NCBI GenBank assembly: GCA_947505055.1
Contig: CANNLO010000059.1
Coordinates: forward strand, 1-19,452
Source of the DNA: Methylococcaceae bacterium
GTDB taxonomy: Bacteria; Pseudomonadota; Gammaproteobacteria; Methylococcales; Methylomonadaceae
Direction of reading: 5' to 3'
Length of the DNA stretch: 19,452 nt
A program made the translations under genes and the position numbers. Under the pieces are notes generated by a model. That model ran no database searches and had not been told where the DNA came from. It saw only the letters and a program-made list of their open reading frames with translations. This document shows, piece by piece, positions 15,570-19,452 of this stretch (the first letter of the stretch is position 1; every line of letters begins with the position of its first letter).

Positions 15570-15598
15570 AGTTGCCAATAACAGCTACTCAGGCAACT
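15570..15598 (-). repeat. Small inverted repeat over the ygiT-like stop codon
   Basis: AGTTGCC (15570-15576) and GGCAACT (15592-15598) form a 7-bp stem with a 15-nt loop that spans the TGA of the zinc-finger gene. No U tract follows on the - strand, so it is a weak terminator candidate at best. Confidence 0.35.
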
Positions 15599-15804
15599 TT
15601 TGCTGTTAACGCCAATGTTTCAAGATCAATATTTTGTAATGCTTTTTGAATAGGATTAATTTCATTTTCTTCAAAAAGAGCTTCTCTACATTGCGTACAT
15701 ACCCATGCTGGAACAGATTCCCATGAAATATGATAACCGTTACGGTCTGCGCTAAATGGTGCATTACCTTTTATCATAGGGCCTTTGCAATAAAAACATT
15801 CCAT
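15589..15804 (-). CDS. YgiT-type zinc-finger protein (orphan antitoxin-like)
   Basis: This 71-residue protein has two CxxC knuckles, Cys3/Cys6 (CFYC) and Cys36/Cys39 (CTQC), separated by NGYHISWESVPAWV. That is the pattern of the YgiT-type zinc-finger domain found at the N-terminus of MqsA and in short antitoxins paired with small DUF4258/MqsR-like toxins. The MqsA DNA-binding HTH half is absent; the C-terminal half is a short helix (NPIQKALQNIDLETLAL). The normal partner is a toxin gene directly upstream. Here the upstream gene is glnE, whose stop is only 2 nt before this ATG, and no toxin-sized frame lies on either side. It is probably an orphan or repurposed gene translated with glnE. Function unknown. 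Confidence 0.8.
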   Translation of the reverse strand: MECFYCKGPMIKGNAPFSADRNGYHISWESVPAWVCTQCREALFEENEINPIQKALQNIDLETLALTAKVA

Positions 15805-15806
15805 TG

Positions 15807-18689
15807 CTACGGGCCATCCATAAAATCTTGCCAGATTTGTTCAACCTGCTCGCTCAATTCTCGTACTTGGTCCGCATCAATCAGCGCCCGTTCACCCTGT
15901 AAAACCCGTTTATGGCCAACATCCCGATAGGTGCAGTATGCTGTTTTAAGCGCGTCGGCATGGTCTTTGGACATAAAACCTTGTTCTTGCAAGCCTTCCA
16001 GCAGTCTTACATTATCGGTGTAAGTTGTTAAAGCTACATTTTTAGCGGCCTGATCCAATACGCCAAATTGTACTATAAACTCAATATCAGCAATACCGCC
16101 TTTACTTTGTTTCAGGTCAAACTGGTCTTTATCTTTGCTCGCCAAAGCGTCGCGCATTTTTTCGCGCATCTCCCTGACTTCTTTTTTTAAGGCTTGCGTG
16201 TCGCGCGGCAAGCTTAAAATTCGGCTGCGTATTGCTTCATAACTGGCTTTGAGTTTAAGATCTCCGGCGATAAACCGGCCTCGTACCAGCGCCTGTAATT
16301 CCCAGGTCCAGGCCTGATTTTTCAGATAATCTTCATAACCGTCGATATGGCTGACCAGTAAACCTGAGTCGCCGTTGGGCCGCAAACGCATATCCACTTC
16401 GTAAAGTATACCGGACAACAGCTTGGTATCGAGAATATGCCGGACTTTTAAGCCCAGACGCCCATAAAACTGGGCGCAGGAAATGGGCTTGTCGCCATTG
16501 GTCATGGCATTGCCATCCTGGCATTGATATAAAAACACCAAATCCAGATCCGACCCATAACCCAGTTCAATACCACCCAGTTTGCCAAAGCCAAGCACCG
16601 CAAAGCCGCTAGCAATATTATCCGTATCCGGTGGCAAGCCATGATTGTCGGCCAGTATCAACCAGGCGCGCTCAATCACCTGGCTGACAATACTTTCGGC
16701 GATGTAGGTCAGATAATCGCTTACTACCATCAGTGGAATGACGCCCATAATATCGGCGGCGGCCACTCTTAACACGTTTAACTGTTTAAATTGGCGCAAC
16801 ACCACCATCAACTGCTCAAGATCCTGAACCTCAACTTGCGCCAGTAATACTTTAAGCTGTTGTTCAAGATCGTCTTTTTTAAGCGGCTCATACAGTGAGC
16901 GTGTATCGAGCAATTCATCGAATAACACTGGATACATCGACAGATAACTGCAAATCCAAGGGCTGGCCGAGGACAATTTAACCAATTGCAACAAAGCGCC
17001 GGGGTTTTCGGCGAGTAACGATAAATACACGTTTCGACCGGCGACAGCGCCAAACAAGCCCAGGATACGTAGCAGGGTTTCATCGGGATTTTGCACCTGT
17101 TGCACGATCTCAATCAATTGCGGCATTAATCGATCCAGCACGCCTGCGCCTTTGCTGGTTAAGCGTCTTACCGCCGCAGAACGTTTAAAATCCTTTAGCG
17201 CTGCCAGCAAAGCATCGGCATCTGTAAGGCCAAAATCTTTTAATCCGGCCAGCAACTCGGCGTCATCGGCCAGGCAAGCCCAAATTTTTTGGGTTCTTGC
17301 CGAGTCTGTGGTCACATCCTGTTTTGATAAAGAAAAAACCTGATCAAAGACTTCATGCACTTGTGCCCTGACCGTATCCAAGTCATTTTTAAAGCTCAGC
17401 CAATCGGCATAACCCAGCGAATACGCCAAAATCAACTGCACGTTCGGCGAGGTCGGTAGGTCATGTGTTTGCAGGTCCTGGTACTGCTGGATATGATTTT
17501 CTACCCGGCGTAAAAAGCAATATGACTGTTTTAATTGCTCGGCATCTTTGGTTGTCAGCAATTCCAGTTCGCCCAACAGTTGCAGAACATCGAGAATACC
17601 GCGTATTTGCAAGCCTTTTTCGTTGCCGCCACGGATCAATTGAAAAGCCTGGCCGATAAATTCACATTCACGAATACCTCCCGGCCCAAGTTTGATGTTT
17701 TCCATGCGATCCTTGCGCCGTAACTCTTGGGTAATCTGTGCTTTTAACGAGCGCAATTCTTCAAATGCACCATAATCCAGATAACGCCGATACACAAAAG
17801 GCCGGAACATAGCCATCAATTGCGGGCCAGTTTTAAAATCGCCGGCAACCTGCCGCACTTTAATCATCGCGTAGCGCTCCCATTCTCTGGCCTGGGTCTG
17901 GTAATAGTTTTCCATGCCGTCAAAGGTCATGAGGATCGGCCCGCTATCGCCGTAGGGTCTTAAGCGAATATCGGTACGAAATACAAAACCATCCACGGTG
18001 ATTTCGTCCAATACTTTGATTAAATTACGGCAGATTTTAGTGAAAAATTCGCCATAGGTGGTTTCTTTTCTATCCGGTAACACGCCGTCTTCTGCATAAG
18101 CAAAGATCAAATCAATATCGGACGAATAATTCAATTCATACGCGCCCAGCTTACCCATGCCCAACACTACTAATTGCTGTGGACTGCCGTCAGCTAATAA
18201 CGGGGTACCGCGCAGTTCACAGGCTTCCTGGTACAAAAAATCCAGGGCAAATTGAATGCAGGCATCGGCCAGATGGGACAAGTCGGTCAAGGTTTCGGTT
18301 AAATCAGCCCAGCCAGCCAAATCTCGCCAGGCTATCCTGACCATTTCCCGGCGCCGGAAATGGCGCAGTTTAATCATTAGCTCGGCTTGTGTTGCTACGG
18401 CCAGTTTCGTTAATTTTTCAGCGTAGGTTTTTTGACTATATAAAGAAGATAAATCGCCGGAATTGACCAGCTCAACCAATAACTCGGGTTTGCGCGTGCA
18501 ACTTTCTGCCACAAACAAACTCGAGCACCATACTTTAACCAGAGAGTCGTAAAACGCAGGCGTTGCGTTAAGGCTGAGTTTGCATTCGGTTATTTGTTCG
18601 TCCCATTTTGTTAGCGAGGTAATGACTGTTTCTGTTAGCTGCTCTGGTAGCGAGGCAAAGTCGAGTTGAAGATTTTTAATAAAAGTCAT
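15807..18689 (-). CDS. glnE: Glutamine synthetase adenylyltransferase/adenylyl-removing enzyme
   Basis: This 960-residue bifunctional enzyme adds AMP to, and phosphorolytically removes it from, a Tyr of glutamine synthetase in response to PII and glutamine. The N-terminal adenylyl-removing domain has LGMGKLG (176-182), SSDIDLIF (189-196) and RTDIRLRPYGDSG (238-250), followed by KLGPGGIRECEF (333-344). The C-terminal adenylyltransferase domain has the parallel set GFGKLGG (700-706), GSDLDLVF (712-719) and EVDMRLRPNGDSG (764-776), then SKGGIADIEFIVQ. All metal-binding Asp pairs are present in both halves, so both activities should be intact. The ATG at 18689 lacks a clear Shine-Dalgarno sequence. 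The end is nearly fused to a small zinc-finger gene. Confidence 0.97.
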   Translation of the reverse strand: MTFIKNLQLDFASLPEQLTETVITSLTKWDEQITECKLSLNATPAFYDSLVKVWCSSLFVAESCTRKPELLVELVNSGDLSSLYSQKTYAEKLTKLAVATQAELMIKLRHFRRREMVRIAWRDLAGWADLTETLTDLSHLADACIQFALDFLYQEACELRGTPLLADGSPQQLVVLGMGKLGAYELNYSSDIDLIFAYAEDGVLPDRKETTYGEFFTKICRNLIKVLDEITVDGFVFRTDIRLRPYGDSGPILMTFDGMENYYQTQAREWERYAMIKVRQVAGDFKTGPQLMAMFRPFVYRRYLDYGAFEELRSLKAQITQELRRKDRMENIKLGPGGIRECEFIGQAFQLIRGGNEKGLQIRGILDVLQLLGELELLTTKDAEQLKQSYCFLRRVENHIQQYQDLQTHDLPTSPNVQLILAYSLGYADWLSFKNDLDTVRAQVHEVFDQVFSLSKQDVTTDSARTQKIWACLADDAELLAGLKDFGLTDADALLAALKDFKRSAAVRRLTSKGAGVLDRLMPQLIEIVQQVQNPDETLLRILGLFGAVAGRNVYLSLLAENPGALLQLVKLSSASPWICSYLSMYPVLFDELLDTRSLYEPLKKDDLEQQLKVLLAQVEVQDLEQLMVVLRQFKQLNVLRVAAADIMGVIPLMVVSDYLTYIAESIVSQVIERAWLILADNHGLPPDTDNIASGFAVLGFGKLGGIELGYGSDLDLVFLYQCQDGNAMTNGDKPISCAQFYGRLGLKVRHILDTKLLSGILYEVDMRLRPNGDSGLLVSHIDGYEDYLKNQAWTWELQALVRGRFIAGDLKLKASYEAIRSRILSLPRDTQALKKEVREMREKMRDALASKDKDQFDLKQSKGGIADIEFIVQFGVLDQAAKNVALTTYTDNVRLLEGLQEQGFMSKDHADALKTAYCTYRDVGHKRVLQGERALIDADQVRELSEQVEQIWQDFMDGP

Positions 18690-18815
18690 GGGGGAATAGT
18701 CATGAATAAAAAGCTCATCATAACGAAAACAGCTGCGTAACGAGTAGCGCTATTTATATTAATGCAGCCGACAATAACGAAGAGAAGTAGAACGCATCTT
18801 CATAAAATGATAAAG

Positions 18816-18843
18816 TTAAAATAAACTCTTAAACATTTATGAT
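18816..18843 (+). promoter_or_regulatory. Candidate promoter of the small lipoprotein gene
   Basis: TATGAT (18838-18843, 5/6 match to -10) is preceded after 16 bp by TTAAAA (18816-18821, 4/6 match to -35). Transcription would begin at about 18850, almost at the ATG (18852), and no Shine-Dalgarno sequence precedes that ATG. If used, the mRNA would be leaderless. The 162-bp gap separates divergent genes (glnE and this one); no clear glnE promoter was found in it. Confidence 0.3.
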
Positions 18844-18851
18844 TTAAATTT

Positions 18852-19313
18852 ATGAAAACACTTACCTTTACTAAAAAATCCTGTTCTATTGTCTTGACCA
18901 GTCTGTTTGTAGCGCTAGCGGTTGCTGGCTGTTCCGATGACAAACAAGCAGACACAAAAACCGCAACGGCCAGTGTTGCCAAGCACAATCCTTTCGATCA
19001 TTCCCACGATGTCGATGTCACTGACGTTCAAAAACACAAATTCGAGCATGACTTTGCCAGTCAGTGTGTGCAAAGAGAAGTTAAGCATTCCGGTAATAAA
19101 GATGACGATGGGCAGCGTTACAGCACACCTTGTATGTGCATCGCCAAGTTTTTAATGAAGGATTTAACCGCAGAAGAAGCTGAGCGCTTTCTTGATGAGC
19201 ATAAAAACGCCCAATCCTTGGTTATCAAATATGAAAATGCCGCTTACCACTGTTTGCAACAAAACTCACATCCCAAAGGCCCCGACTTTTCAAGACATCC
19301 TCAGGCTAATTGA
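18852..19313 (+). CDS. Small Cys/His-rich lipoprotein of unknown function
   Basis: This 153-residue protein has a lipoprotein signal peptide: KK near the N-terminus, a hydrophobic core (about 12-25) and lipobox VAGC with Cys27. Ser at +2 favours the outer membrane. A linker rich in Lys, Thr and Ala follows. The mature part has His at 45, 50, 52, 62 and 66 among Asp/Glu residues, and four cysteines at 72, 94, 96 and 134 (CVQRE, PCMCIAKF, HCLQQ). Between them DLTAEEAERFLDEHK is a clear helix. The cysteines could form two disulfides, or with the histidines bind metal. The protein family is not recognised. The only gene on the + strand besides the 5S rRNA, it has its own control region. The start is fixed by the signal peptide rather than by a ribosome binding site. 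Confidence 0.85.
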   Translation: MKTLTFTKKSCSIVLTSLFVALAVAGCSDDKQADTKTATASVAKHNPFDHSHDVDVTDVQKHKFEHDFASQCVQREVKHSGNKDDDGQRYSTPCMCIAKFLMKDLTAEEAERFLDEHKNAQSLVIKYENAAYHCLQQNSHPKGPDFSRHPQAN

Positions 19314-19328
19314 TTTTTAATCAGTTAG
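19306..19328 (+). terminator. Weak hairpin after the lipoprotein gene
   Basis: CTAATTGAT (19306-19314) and ATCAGTTAG (19320-19328) pair as a 9-bp stem with one T-G pair and a 5-nt loop across the stop codon. No T tract follows, so terminator function is doubtful. A second hairpin, CGGAGA-CAAGC-TCTCCG at 19419-19435, is followed by TTTGT and may belong to whatever lies beyond the window edge. Confidence 0.3.
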
Positions 19329-19452
19329 CGCTTAAGTCTTAATCCCGGCATTTGCTGTTTGTGGTTTGTATAACCGGCATAAAGAACTCTCGATCAGGTA
19401 GCGTCATCAATTAATACGCGGAGACAAGCTCTCCGTTTGTGCGTCCGGATTC

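Noticed and set aside
18702..18740. 12-codon frame starting ATGAATAAAAAG in the glnE-lipoprotein gap
   Set aside because: Too short, no ribosome binding site and no similarity to a known leader peptide.
1..19452. CRISPR array, prophage, insertion sequence or tRNA genes
   Set aside because: No regular direct repeats with spacers, no phage or transposase genes, and no tRNA consensus arms were seen on either strand.

Overview
The window looks like chromosomal DNA of a gammaproteobacterium. It has a gammaproteobacterial-type 5S rRNA, an LPS inner-core heptosyltransferase pair, GlnE, and an Xps-like type II secretion operon. The repeat style (short palindromes in nearly every gap) and AT-leaning codon use recall Methylococcales-type methanotrophs. 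That placement is inference only.

Layout. 1-173: the end of an rRNA operon (5S rRNA and its terminator, + strand). 174-454: a gap with no gene, filled with decayed palindromic repeats. 455-1207: a broken MntA/HepT-type (type VII) toxin-antitoxin pair on the - strand; the nucleotidyltransferase has a stop codon and a lost active-site Gly, and the HepT-like gene has a frameshift in an A8 run. 1267-1333: a long hairpin that probably ends the secretion operon.

1365-12151 (- strand): a complete eleven-gene type II secretion operon read gspE-F-G-H-I-J-K-L-M-N-D, the gene order of Xanthomonas xps. GspE is the ATPase, F the platform protein, G-K the pseudopilins, L/M and the XpsN/GspC-like protein the inner-membrane and periplasmic scaffold, and D the outer-membrane secretin. 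Most junctions are 1-8 bp overlaps or near-contacts. The only large internal gap, between gspG and gspH, carries a palindrome and a short tandem repeat. No prepilin peptidase, pilotin or secreted substrate gene is present here.

12367-14399 (- strand): waaF-waaC, overlapping by 4 bp, for adding heptoses to lipid A-Kdo2. 14542-15465: ilvE, the branched-chain aminotransferase; its stop codon lies inside an 83-nt sequence that folds almost without leftover bases into a cloverleaf. 15589-15804: a small YgiT-type zinc-finger gene with no toxin partner, starting 2 nt after glnE. 15807-18689: glnE, which controls glutamine synthetase. 18852-19313 (+ strand): a small unrecognised Cys/His-rich lipoprotein. 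The last 139 bases hold only two short hairpins.

Most of the window is conserved housekeeping and secretion machinery. The unusual material is in the small gaps: the cloverleaf at the ilvE end, the dying toxin-antitoxin pair, the orphan zinc-finger gene, and the repeats that have entered the pseudopilin operon.
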